Assembly (NCBI GenBank): GCA_022457155.1
Contig: JAJGOT010000205.1
Location: forward strand, 671,001-735,000
Reading direction: 5' to 3'
Origin: Cladopsammia gracilis
Lineage: Eukaryota > Cnidaria > Anthozoa > Scleractinia > Dendrophylliidae
DNA: 64,000 bases
Part shown: positions 22,902-34,061 of the stretch, piece by piece
Layout of the letters: every line of letters begins with the position of its first letter
How positions within the stretch are numbered: position 1 is the stretch's first letter
Program-made: the position numbers and the translations under genes
Notes under the pieces: generated by a model
Seen by the model: only the letters and a program-made list of their open reading frames with translations
Told to the model about the DNA's origin: nothing
The model's database searches: none

Positions 22902-22903
22902 TA

Positions 22904-24000
22904 TTAGGTTTGGCTGTCTAGTAGAAGTGCTCGCGCGTTTCGGAGTTTTCGCAGCCGCGTTAAAGTAACGCGAAAAGCGCAAGACGTTTTGGCGGGAAAA
23001 GTCACGGCATGTGCCAAAACAACTAAAAACGAATAGTCCTGTAGACTGTTTGTTTTACAAAGCTTTTGACGTTCAGTGTAAAATAATCCTCATTGACCAG
23101 CCAGATCTAACGAATAACCAGCACTGCAAGCAAGTTGAGAATACAAGTTAACCCTTTCACTCCCAGAGTCAATTATGGATCATAGTTTTGAATCCTATGG
23201 TATGGCCATTCAAATGAAACCTCTTCGACAATGCTTTTGCATGGTACCATTTGTTTTTCAATATCATTTTACAAAATGAATTGGGATTTTTTTCTTGAAT
23301 TTTGGCACTCTTGGGAGTTAAAGGATCAATAGGTGTTACGTTATTATGTACTTTTTCTGCACGAAACACTCATAAAATGCTGAATTTATACACCAAAAAG
23401 TCATTATTTTTCATTAATATTCTCCAAGATAAAATAATTTGCTAAAACGTCGCCCTAAATCTGCCGATAATTAAGTTCAAAATCTTCGGCATCTAATGAA
23501 TAAAAAATCTAACTAATTTTATTTTAGTAAAACAAACTAAATTATTTCACCATTAATACGCACCGCATGCAACAAATCAAATAGAACTGAGTGACATTAA
23601 CGACATGTTCTATTGGAGCAACCGTTTTAACCGTTTCAACGAGGGCAGGGGGTATGTCACAAGAATTTGGCTGTATTTTTATCAAAGCTGTGCTAACGTT
23701 ATTAGCAAGTGCCTTTACTCATGCACAAAATTCTCTTTGAACATCAAGAGAAAGATTTAAAGTAAAGTCCTAAAAGGAAAACAAATCACAGCCATTTTGT
23801 ATCGATTTCTTGACCTTCCGCAGCCAAAGACACTTAATCGCCGAGCTCACAACATCCCAACCTCGTCCCCACGGTATCTCTTCTTCCCGTCAGCTATTGG
23901 GGGCGGTAAGAAAAGAGGCCATGGTTGACAACATCCTTTTCAACTCCCCTCAAGAGGACAAAAGAGAGGGCACTGAAAACGAGGTTGGGATCCAATCTCT

Positions 24001-24031
<31 letters not shown>

Positions 24032-24127
24032 CGAGGGAGAAGAAGAGAGGATCCTGGAAACGAAATTGATGAGTTTAGTGTTGGTTGAAAAGGAACACTG
24101 GAATTTCCGATTCATTTTGTCCAATAA
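22904..24127. other. Intergenic, with a 28-base C run
   Basis: No supported exon. An uninterrupted C run lies at 24003-24030 in a purine-rich/pyrimidine-rich setting (CCCCTCAAGAGG before, CGAGGGAGAAGAAGAG after). Proline- and glycine-rich open frames here are artefacts of that run. Confidence 0.5.
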
Positions 24128-24290
24128 GGGCCTGGTCGCACTACAGTCAAAAATAAAAATTAGCCCGTGCAAAAATCGAGGAAAACAAAAGAAACCGCTC
24201 CGGTGGGACACGCTTTTTGTGGAATGTTTTTGTTTTTATGTCATTTTGCACGGGCTAATTTTTGTTTTTGACTGTAGTGCGACCAGGCCC
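24128..24290. mobile_element. 163-bp PIF/Harbinger-like MITE, TAA duplication
   Basis: GGGCCTGGTCGCACTACAGT and about 30 further bases pair with the right arm ending GTGCGACCAGGCCC. TAA lies outside both ends (24125-24127 and 24291-24293). The arms are about 48 bases and highly similar. It lies about 440 bp from the 3' end of the GPCR gene. Confidence 0.75.
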
Positions 24291-24731
24291 TAAGAAAAAG
24301 CACAAGGAATCTGAGAACTGTCGAGTCAGTTTCCCGCCAAACGGATATGTCATGTCACTTAGCAACACCCCTATGAAAACCGAGGGGGCATTTTCTTGGA
24401 AACGATGTTTCCACAGAGAAAAAGGCGGGAATACTTTTCTTTTCTTCGAATGGCTTTCAAAACTTTCATAAAAGATATGTCGTTTTGACATCACTTCTAT
24501 CCGATTTGCGCAAAGGATGGTGCAGTATCTAAAATTAACGATTATATTGTTATAATTCATCGTCAGTGTTCATGGCGCGTACAGTACATAGCCATCGACG
24601 ATTTGACGAAATTTAATATTTCTCTCAAAGCTTTGTCCTAATAGCAGTTTTTTCAATCTTACCGCCAAGCGACAACAACCAAGTGTCGTGTCCAGTCTCG
24701 ACAGGCGATGACGTCAATAATAGCGTGACTG

Positions 24732-27560
24732 TCACACATCTGTGTCATTAATGAGCTCTTGTGACTCGCTTTTGTCCGGGTCTCCGCGGTTATTGACCTT
24801 CCCAGTCTCCTTGGCTGTGCTGGCCAGGTTACCTCGTTTTGGCATGACAGGCGACTCCTCTTCTGACAGGCGCACTGTAGCTTTCTCCTGCGTCTTGACA
24901 TACATGCTCCAGGGAGAGACATCCGCTTGATTTTTCTCTGGTTGGAACACGATGACGTACCACTTGGGAAGGTAGATGCAGGCCAGAATGTTGACAGCAA
25001 ACAGCAAGTCCACAAAAGCTAAACCCCAGATCTTTCCCTTGCCGACCACGCCATGGCCAATGGCGACGTAGAAGAAACAGATGGCGTACCAGAAGAACAT
25101 GCACAGAGACGTCCAGCGCACCTCCATGTCATTCTCCGGGGTGATCTCCTCGTTCAAGGACAGCAGCGAGTACAGCGTCGCCATTAACATGATATAGAAT
25201 ATGACCACTAAGAAGCCCCATCCGCTGTGCAAGGAGCACTCGATATACACCGTGAAGGGGTCGTCAGTCGGGAAGCGCACAATCTCGTTCGGTAGCATCA
25301 CCGCGAGGACAATGATCACAATAACGTGGAGAATGATTGTTCCTATGGCAACTGCAATGCGCGGAGTACAGATGCAGTTGCCCCAACTTTCTTTAACTTG
25401 ACCATCAGAGTCATAGTAGCGGTTATCAACATAAACGCTCTTGCATATCAAGGCAGCCAGGGGAATACCGAGCGCTAGGATGAAGAAACCACGGTATCCT
25501 TCACAGGATGACTCACTGGGCTTACTGAGGAGGGGAATGGGAATCAAAAAGAGTACAATCACCAGCGGTAACAGGATCAGAACAGCATTCTTCGCTCGAC
25601 GCACGACCGGCGTTTCTCTGTTCTTGAAGAGCACCACCGAGACGTATATACTAAAACAGATTCCCGCCACAATCAAGAAGAGCATCACGAGGCTGCCAGC
25701 ATCGCTCCAGTATGCGTAATCTTCAAATTGCTTAAGGCAGTCGTTCTGTGCATCGTTAGCTGTGTAACCGGATGGGCATGCTGTGCAGGTTAACGAGTCT
25801 TCCACTCTGCTTACAGAATTTTTTCCACACTGCAAACAGTGCCAGCAACACTCGGCTTCACCGCGGGTTTTCTTCAACGCTTTGTATGATCCAGGCTTGC
25901 AAGGCTCGTGACAAATGGATTTTGGTATTTCATCCCCGTTTGTGTTCCATTTAATATTTTTCGAAGATCGTAAGGTCAGCTCTGGGGTGTCTGTTCCCGA
26001 TTGCTTCCAGCTGCCAACCGAAGAGAGCTGAAGTTTCGACTGTTCATTAGACGATACCACAGAGCTATTCGCAGTTTTTTGAAGAATCCATATTTTATAC
26101 TCTACTTGGTCAAGGTTCCTTTGGCTATTGAAACTGATCTGGTACCCGCTGAGGCTCTTAAAATCTACGCTTTGAATATACTTGTAAAATTGTTCCGGAC
26201 AGTTGCTCTTACACTCTTCCTTGGCAGCTAGGGCGTTAGCCACGGCAAAAATCGAGTCGATAGTACAAGTCGCACTGTCTGCCATGGACTTTAATGCGTT
26301 AACAATCTGCTCCAGCTTAGTTTTGTTAACACCGCAAGGTGGATCGCTGCACTGTGGAGTAACAGGCGTAGCAGGGGTGGTAGGAGGTTGCGTTGATGAG
26401 GAAGGCGTAGTTGTTGGCGCATTAGTGGTTGTGTTAGAGTTAAACGACGCGTTCGGTTGAGGAGTGGTAGCCGCAGGTGCCTGGGTGGGCGCACTTGTTG
26501 TCATGGCAATAGATTTATTATCCGGGGAAGTTGAAATCGAACTTTGTGAGGCTACCATCTGCATAATCCATTTGTTGCGTCTTGGAGAAGTGTGAAGCTT
26601 TTGCAAAAACGATTTAAATTCGACGATCGAGGCCGAGGTTCCGACTTTTAACATCCCTTGAGCCGCGGTATTGTCATTTGCAAACGTCGCCTTATCGTCC
26701 CAGGACGCATCACTTACGACCCATGTAAGATCGCTTATTTTCTGCTTGAACGCCTCATCAATAATGCCCTTGAATATACTCTTTGATGTCAACAAAATAA
26801 TGACTGAAAAATTCTTCTCCGCCTTCAAAGAAGTTATAAATTTCTGGATTTGCGCACCGCTCGCGTTGGTTGGCAGCGAGTATTTCCTAGCGACGCAGAC
26901 AAATGTTTTGGCCGCCTCTTGTTGGAGTATGTCCACCCGATATTTTCCTTCGGCACTTTCATCGTGAACAATTCCAGCATAAGTCCAGTTATAACGCGCT
27001 GCGAGATCCACAATCGCTCTTAAATTGGTCCTGTCTCTCGCAATAGGGTGAAAAATAAACTCGATCTGCGAGATTAGATCCGGCTTGTTCTTGACTTTGA
27101 ACGTTGAAGGGATACAGCTCATGTGAGGCGTAGCAGAGCTGAATAGCAGTAGCAAGGCACGGTGGTACTCCGGTAGTTCCTGGGGAAGATCACCCACCGC
27201 TGCAGCCAGAAGCTGGTCCTTCGGTCTCTTCGCATTTATCACTAGATCCAGGGCGGCTAGATCCGGCTTTGGACAAGTGTCCCTTATGTCACATCCTAAA
27301 GTCGATTTCAGCTTCACCTGTTTTTTTATATTGATTTGTTGCAACGCAAACAAAATGGCTTCTACAGTCAAGATACCGTGTAAATCCGGCGTAACGCAAG
27401 CATTCCCGCTTCCCTTCTCGTGCACGGACACGAGACCGCCGATTATCGCGTCGCCGTCGATTTTTAAAGATTCACCTGCCGACGCTTGCACAGCTTGTAA
27501 AATGAAGCACAGGTAGAGTGCGATGAAAAAAGCTTGTGCACTTGTAAAACACTTGTCCAT
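24732..27560 (-). CDS. Class C G-protein-coupled receptor, mGluR-like, intronless
   Basis: A cell-surface receptor whose extracellular Venus-flytrap domain binds a small ligand and signals through seven membrane helices. The 942-residue frame has: signal peptide (about 1-28); Venus-flytrap lobes (about 36-540) with RYNWTYAGIVHDE (189-201) and VVSDASWDD (281-289), as in metabotropic glutamate receptors; a Thr/Pro/Ser-rich insertion (about 337-405); a cysteine-rich NCD3G linker (about 550-608, ICHEPCKPGSY, ECCWHCLQC); seven hydrophobic helices (about 622-867); and the class C signature PKWYVIVFQPEKN (865-877). About eight N-glycosylation sites lie in the ectodomain. The Ser-rich glutamate-carboxylate motif of mGluRs (GSSS) is not visible, so glutamate is not assured as the ligand. 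One exon encodes the whole protein, suggesting retroposition or lineage-specific expansion. The start is the first Met and directly precedes the signal peptide. Confidence 0.95.
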   Translation of the reverse strand: MDKCFTSAQAFFIALYLCFILQAVQASAGESLKIDGDAIIGGLVSVHEKGSGNACVTPDLHGILTVEAILFALQQINIKKQVKLKSTLGCDIRDTCPKPDLAALDLVINAKRPKDQLLAAAVGDLPQELPEYHRALLLLFSSATPHMSCIPSTFKVKNKPDLISQIEFIFHPIARDRTNLRAIVDLAARYNWTYAGIVHDESAEGKYRVDILQQEAAKTFVCVARKYSLPTNASGAQIQKFITSLKAEKNFSVIILLTSKSIFKGIIDEAFKQKISDLTWVVSDASWDDKATFANDNTAAQGMLKVGTSASIVEFKSFLQKLHTSPRRNKWIMQMVASQSSISTSPDNKSIAMTTSAPTQAPAATTPQPNASFNSNTTTNAPTTTPSSSTQPPTTPATPVTPQCSDPPCGVNKTKLEQIVNALKSMADSATCTIDSIFAVANALAAKEECKSNCPEQFYKYIQSVDFKSLSGYQISFNSQRNLDQVEYKIWILQKTANSSVVSSNEQSKLQLSSVGSWKQSGTDTPELTLRSSKNIKWNTNGDEIPKSICHEPCKPGSYKALKKTRGEAECCWHCLQCGKNSVSRVEDSLTCTACPSGYTANDAQNDCLKQFEDYAYWSDAGSLVMLFLIVAGICFSIYVSVVLFKNRETPVVRRAKNAVLILLPLVIVLFLIPIPLLSKPSESSCEGYRGFFILALGIPLAALICKSVYVDNRYYDSDGQVKESWGNCICTPRIAVAIGTIILHVIVIIVLAVMLPNEIVRFPTDDPFTVYIECSLHSGWGFLVVIFYIMLMATLYSLLSLNEEITPENDMEVRWTSLCMFFWYAICFFYVAIGHGVVGKGKIWGLAFVDLLFAVNILACIYLPKWYVIVFQPEKNQADVSPWSMYVKTQEKATVRLSEEESPVMPKRGNLASTAKETGKVNNRGDPDKSESQELINDTDV

Positions 27561-28796
27561 TTTTGTTTCTTCCTACAGTGAAGGGACACCAGGTCTGTTT
27601 TTAAAATTCAAGAGAAAATGCTCAAATGAGACGAGATTCATTTATGTACACCGCGGCTAGACTTCTCGGGACCTGAAGAAGCGAAAAGTAAATCAAATCT
27701 CTTGTAAATGACAATGAACACCTTTTTCATGATTTACTCTACTTGTGATAATCGCTAAACAATTTCGATGATTAAGCAAACGGGCGAAATTGATCTTAGA
27801 AGGTTTACCATTGTTGTTTAAAAGTCATTTATATGTTATCTTTGTACTCACGAATTCAGACATACCTTGAAAGTGAGTTGTTTTAGCAGAATGGATGTTG
27901 CAGCGATAATGTAACAGTATATATAAACCTGTTTATGCTTTAAAGTACTACACAGTACCATAGTTCACTGTTAATCCCTGTTTTCTTACACCCAAGTGAG
28001 TTGTCAGCTTTTTGACAATCACAGGTCACTTAGACGAGAACAATTTGCATTTAACCCCAAACAAACATAATCAAAGCAATTATCATAAGCTCGCATTGCC
28101 TCGCAAGACCTGTGGGCAGCTGCTCATTCATTTTTAAAACTCAAAAACGAAAATTAACTTATTTTCACTCCTTTTTTGTTTTAGTTGCGCTGAATGACGC
28201 GCGTTTTAAGAAACACGGAACGTATTTCAAGATTACGGGACCAGACCGCGCAACCGGCATCGGTTCATGAAGGTTCATTCACTCAAGCGCCTGCTGAATT
28301 TATTGCTATCTGGCTGTGTCGCAACACAAAAAAATTCCGAGACTCGCTGTGACCGCAAAGTGACTGAGCAAATGGAATGATATCAAAACAAAAATAAACA
28401 TGGAATCGCGAAAGAAAGATTGATAATTGCGAGTCAATTTAAATAAAGTTATGTCGGGTGTTTCGGCCTCGGGACTAACTTTAAACGATCGATTTCTTGC
28501 ATGACCCAACTCAGTTTCATTAGCATAATCGCTTAATTTGGTTGTGGTCATCGTAAAGTCTGTCCGAGAGACGAGAAAGAAAACATTGCGGCATCGAACA
28601 GAATATGTCCATTCCAAATATTTATTCGCCGCACAAAGTGGATTGCGAGTAGATGCTGCTTCTTTGTCTTTTACCGCTAAGGGTGCTAACAGGGGTACAA
28701 CACACACAAGGGAGGCATGTTTTTTTTTAGTATAGTCTCTTTTAACACTTGCACACCCAAGATTACACAACAAGTTTAAAACAGTGCTGCTTGGTT
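27561..28796. other. GPCR upstream region
   Basis: The sequence before the receptor start probably contains its promoter. A TATATATAAACC motif (about 27916-27929, readable on both strands as a TATA-like word) lies about 360 bases upstream. A 155-codon open frame on the minus strand (28306-28773) has no recognisable domain, signal or splice context and was not accepted as a gene. Confidence 0.35.
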
Positions 28797-29130
28797 GCTT
28801 TCATTTGAATGGTCACACTTTAGGATTTCATGCAAGGACTCAAAAGTTAGAACCATCTTGTATAGCATAATAAACAGCACCACAGAAAAGTACTGCTCAA
28901 TAGCTTTCATTTGAATGGTCACACTTTAGGATTTCATCCACAGACTCAAAAGTTAGAATCACCTTGTACAGCATAATAAACAGTACCACAGGAAAGTACT
29001 GCGCAGTAGCCTTCATTTGAATGGTCACACTTTATGATTTCATCCACAGACTCAAAAGTTAGAACCACCTTGTACAGCATAATAAACAGCATCACAGGAA
29101 ACTGAATACGTGTTCAATAGCTTTCATTTG
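28797..29130 (+). repeat. Tandem repeat, ~106-bp unit, 3 copies
   Basis: Units start GCTTTCATTTGAATGGTCAC at 28797, 28903 and 29009 (GCCTTC in the third), with a fourth partial start at 29120. Shared inner words are ACTTTAGGATTTCATC, CACAGACTCAAAAGTTAGAA and GCATAATAAACAG. Dispersed pieces of the same unit occur at 43735-43850 (inverted) and 44215-44650, so the unit is also mobile or widely scattered. No coding potential. Confidence 0.9.
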
Positions 29131-29548
29131 TAGTCAAAGTACAAGAACTGGTATGAACTTCTTTCGCTTGGTTACTGTTTCTCAAAGTTATTCCCGGTCG
29201 ATCGCGTGTTTTGATAATACACCACTTTACAAACTTAGTCATTTTTGATGTCATTTTAGAATACAGCAGCTCAGTCTGGAAGTAAACGCCATTATTTAAA
29301 ACATTTGTTCAGAGTTGCTGTAGTAATTAGAATGTCGACAAAGGCGTGGCCTATCCTTCTTCTAGAAAAATCGTTGCCTAAAGCTACAGTAGAGGTTAAT
29401 TTCAGTTCGATCCTTGTTTGTGTTCTAAACGAAGAAAATGCCAAGGAACATAACAGTACTACTTAATAACTTTTATTGTTCTTGAATAGTCATAATCAGT
29501 AGTTAAAACGACAGTATTGACTCAGTGAAGTATATAACGACGTTTTGG

Positions 29549-29872
29549 CTCAGGAGGGGTCTCCCATATAAAAATGATGGGGGTGATTGTCGGACATTTT
29601 TGAAAAGCACCTCAAAAAGTACAAAAATGGTACCAGAATCTTGTTTTGTGGGTACGACTCAAATTCAATTTCACCCCTAAGACTTCTTCGAGGTACCAAT
29701 TCCGCTCAAACAAACATGTTATATTCTCATATCTTTCGGCTCAATACCCTAAAAGGTACCGCGATGATTCTCAAACGGTGGCCATTTTAGATTTAGTACC
29801 GCCGTATAAGCAGTACCGATGCCACAAACTTACGATACCACCGTCATTTTCATAAGGGGTCCACCCGCCGAG
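29549..29872. mobile_element. Possible TIR element with GGGGTCTCCCATATAAAAATGA end
   Basis: CTCAGGAGGGGTCTCCCATA at the left resembles the complement of the right end (CTCGGCGGGTGGACCCCTTA), and AAAATGA follows in both. GGTACC-containing units recur inside, as in 4136-4577, suggesting kinship. No clear target duplication. Confidence 0.5.
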
Positions 29873-32800
29873 GGTTTGGAAGTAAGCTTTAAAACGTAGG
29901 AAATCCGTGGGAAATCCTGTACTGAACTGAAAAGAACGATTTAACAGAAACTCTTTAGAAGATTTATTTATAACTGCTTGTTTTTCGCATTACGGGCAAT
30001 CGATAAAGTAACATCACATTAATCATGCACACTTGATAACTTCCTTTGTGCACGTCAGGTCACGAATAAGGAAGAAATAAGGGCTGGATTTCGAAGCTCA
30101 GCAGAATTCAACTTTCTAGTCAACGAGCATATCAAAAAGTTGATCGCAATGATCGAGGAAAGAAAAGAAAGCTAAAGCTGTACGTTTAGGAATTACTGAA
30201 AACGCTTACAATATTAAACAATCACAGGACTGGTGACATCAGATAATAATGCAACAGAAATTTGATTTTTTTGTTATCTCACAGCATGTCTACTTGAAGA
30301 GAGCAGAGTTACAGTTGTTTCGCAGCACATGAGTCAGCAAGGCTGTTTCTTGATTTCGCTCGCCATTAACAAGCACAGCGCAAACAGAAATTTTAAATTG
30401 CATACATCTGCTTTGATTATCATTTCTCGCCAGCAATAATTACTGTTTCCTTATTGGGGTGGCTTAGTTCAGAACAGATGAACATACAAGACTGGGGATC
30501 ATAGCAGGTTGACCTTCATAGCCGTTATCTTGAATGCATTAGTAGCTATTAGAATAGCTAGAATGCACAGAAATGCTTGATCTAGAACATATGTACAATG
30601 CAGCATCGCGATACGATATAGTGTCCCGGCCGATTAAATATCGCGTTACATGATTATGGCCAGGAACTTGCTTTTATTATCTTGAAATAGGAGGAAAACA
30701 TGACCCAGAGTGATGAAAGCAAAGAAATATGAACAAAAGAGACAAAATATGAAAATTACGGCTAAAATCAGTCAAAATTCCACAAAAATGGTAATTTTGA
30801 TTTCTTGACCGCCTGTCACGAAATCAAATTTGATGAACTGTAATCCACTTCCATCCTTGCAATCCTGCACTTTATCTTCAAACTACTGCTTCTGTTTTGC
30901 GCTATAGAATCTTTTCATCCATTTAAGTGTTTATTTGGTGGCATTTGGCGATAGAATGTAGAAATAAGGTAGACAAAATTCTGCTATTTCCGAAACGAAT
31001 AGAACTCGACTTTTTACACCACATCAGTAGTGTGCATTGCTCTGCATGACAAAGTTGCAAGAAATAAGTATAATACTAAGACGATCATAATGAACAATTA
31101 TTTGCATCTGAACTGGGCATCACAATGTACTGAAACTAAGCTTTCACGGAGTTAAGATATAAAAAGAATTATACTGATGATCGTTTTAAAATTCCCTTAA
31201 CTTGCATGCTTAGCTTATACATTTATTTCTTCTATACACCTTTGGTATCAAGTAAACTCAGTATCTTGTTTTCTCAGCCATAAATTGTTTTCGCTCTGTT
31301 ATTACATTTGACAAATTCAGAGCTTCCATCCTTATCGAAATCACCTGAATCTGTAAATGTCATGGAAATAAATTCCTTATTAAGAAAAATTAATTGAAAT
31401 AGCAAATTCGATTTCCATGTTTTAGTATAAACTACATAATGCTTTTTAATGTCAGATCTCGCAAATATAGAAAAGTTTGTTGTGAAATAAAAACAGATAA
31501 CTTGTTCCTTCTATCGCCCGGTCCATTTAAGAGACTCATCTGCGATTGTGGATAATTTGCGAGGCTTCAAAAAAAAAGGGAAATAGCTTTTTTGTGCTAA
31601 TTTAGTGGGGGAAAAAACGAAAATGGTAAAAAATCTTGAATGCAAGCAGACTTTGACCGCGGTCAGTTGTTATATATCCTGTTGTATGTTCCCAACTTGG
31701 CATGGGTTTGACATAACGACTAATCAGTCACTCGATAACTTTTATCGAAGAGTTTAAATCTCATTTAGTAGCCAAATACGTAAATAAGTTATTTCTCCTC
31801 ATCTTTTTTACTCATTTCTGTTTACCTTTTTTCTCAGAGGTCAGCCGGCTTCCGTTTTATGCGACCTTTTCTGCTTGTTTTGTAACGATATCCTTCATGA
31901 TCTTCTGAGAATTAAGCGTTTGATCACTAACATGTCGAGGAGAAGACTCTTTGATAGTTTTTATCGCTCTGATCCGAGTTGTTGTTAATTTGATAAAAAG
32001 ATATATTTTCTGAAAGGCCGCCTAGCAAAATAAATTGGGCATCTACTCCTCAAACCAACAGCTTAGCTTTCGAAGAAGGATATGTCGGATCTGGGATTAT
32101 TATGTTATACATAAATGCGCTTAAAAATGATCAACAGTACTTAATCGCTCTTTAATTTTAACTGTCCAAGTATTTAATAAAAAAAAACTTCTTAGTGGCA
32201 TTTAGTCACAAGCACTCAGTATAAGAACCTCCGACTTGCGGTCGAGTACTGTAGTGGAATAAAAATACAAAGATCGTCTGTTGCTGCCTTGCTATGGCCC
32301 CTGTTTCTTGATTCTTCTTTACGTGGAAATTTCAATGCCGTTTCGGTTATTGAATTGAATTAAATTTATAGATTTGATATTTTTAAGCGATCAGTCAGTT
32401 AGAACCTGAATTGACTGGCTCAGTTGAAATAGTTTTGGTAGCCTAAGTTACAAGCCTGCGAGGGGAAATTTGCCTCGCTGGGTTTGTATGATAAAATTTA
32501 ATACTGAAAGTCATAACACTGAAGGCAGAAATAAAACCGCGAACATGTACAATAATGAACTAGATTTCTATGCGGCGTTCTAACTGATAACACGATGTTT
32601 AGAAGTCCAATGAATCCTTTACAGCTGTAGGTATCGCAAAGAACTGGAAAATGTCTATATGCTCCTAAGGAATCAAAACCAGCAGCATACGATGTAGTTT
32701 CGTGTGACAAGATAAGTTGCCATATTTTTTTCAGATAGGGCTCGCGCGTGTGTGCATGCGGTAAATGACCGACCGGGTGCTTGTTTAACACACAATTCAC

Positions 32801-33964
32801 TGTTGGTAAAGTCTTGGTACAGAAAAGCTGATTTTAAAATGTGGAATACGAGTTCTTACCTTTCAGCGATTGATCTACGCTGACAAACATGTGCTCGTGA
32901 ACTGAGATTTGTACAGCAAGGCAGCCTGTTTGGTGTCGGTTCACCCTGTAATGTGTCAATCTTGGTTTGTTTTTAGCATTCGAGATGGTGAGTGTTAGAA
33001 AACCTTTCATTAAAACATTAAAACATGCCAAAAATGTTGCGTGAGCCAATCATCGGAGACAGTTAGGTAAAAATTAATAGGTCAACAAAGGATGGTCCGC
33101 GTATCATGTCTTGTGGGAAATGAGTCGAGTTAGCTCTTTGACTTTCATGATATCCTCTTTTATTTTCATCTTCATCTTCAACTTCAACTTTATTGGTACT
33201 TCCATTACACAATGAAATTTATAATATGTATCTATATTGTGTTAATACAATTACAAGTGACGAGGGAAATACAGAAAAGCAAAATATGCTTATGTTATAG
33301 ATTTCGGTTTTAAAATTGAGGAAGCTTTTTGTGTAGATGAGGAAAGCTATCTGACAAAGATCTAAATTCGGAGGATGAAATGAAAACGCAGTTACAGAAC
33401 ATAACTGCATGACCCCTTGCCCAGACACAAACGCCTATCACAGACCACAGGATTACCATCTTCTGTTTGTGTGGTTGTACTGTGCCGGTTATAACTTTAG
33501 CCTTTTCTAAATGCCATATTTCGTGATTTTTAAACCGGTAGATTAAAATGAACTAAAAACGCTAAAAAAATATGAATACAGAGTTAAATTTTGAGAATGG
33601 TAAACCTGTGTACAGACTATGTTGCCACCCCTCTTGACCCTAAGCCCCCTACAAGATACAAACGGCTGTAACAGATCCCAATTGCAAAAGCGTGGCGATA
33701 CTGCAGAGCTTTACTTTAGTGAACTGAACTGACTCAATGAAAATATGATGACAGTGACCTCCTTCTGTCAGGAGTAAGGTTGACCCGCTGGTTGATCAAG
33801 AATAATTAATATATAACCAGCATTTTCAGTAATCACGAAATAACTAATCAAGCAAGGCTGACTATGACTGTCCAACTGGAGTCCGCGTAACAAGGGTAGC
33901 GAGGACTTGACTCTGGGAACCAGATTGCGTACTCCTGTGAACTCCCGTACAACCGCTAAAAGAT
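29873..33964. other. AT-rich intergenic desert, nothing recognised
   Basis: About 4 kb without a supported exon, bounded element or tandem array. Open frames are short and lack protein character. Confidence 0.45.
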
Positions 33965-34061
33965 CAACCTCGTTCCCAGCTAGGGTCCTACTCTTCCCGC
34001 CCCCTCTCTCGCTCTTGGGGCGGGGCAGGGGCGGAAGAGGAGGACCCTAGGAACGTGGTTG
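33965..34061. mobile_element. 97-bp foldback element with exact 9-bp TSD
   Basis: CAACCTCGTTCCCAGCTAGG at the left pairs with CCCTAGGAACGTGGTTG at the right; C-rich and G-rich arms fill the interior. CTAAAAGAT lies directly outside both ends (33956-33964 and 34062-34070). It shares its ends with the 38-bp element at 49571-49608. Confidence 0.85.

Noticed and set aside
22904..23000. GTTCGAG words near the pogo-like element as possible tRNA T-loops
   Set aside because: They belong to the TTCGAGATATC subterminal repeats and have no tRNA stem context.
23810..24293. Proline- or glycine-rich open frames of 92-122 codons
   Set aside because: They cross a 28-base homopolymer C run and the inverted arms of a MITE.
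28306..28773. 155-codon minus-strand open frame upstream of the GPCR
   Set aside because: No recognisable domain, no credible signal or splice context; chance open frame remains the simplest reading.
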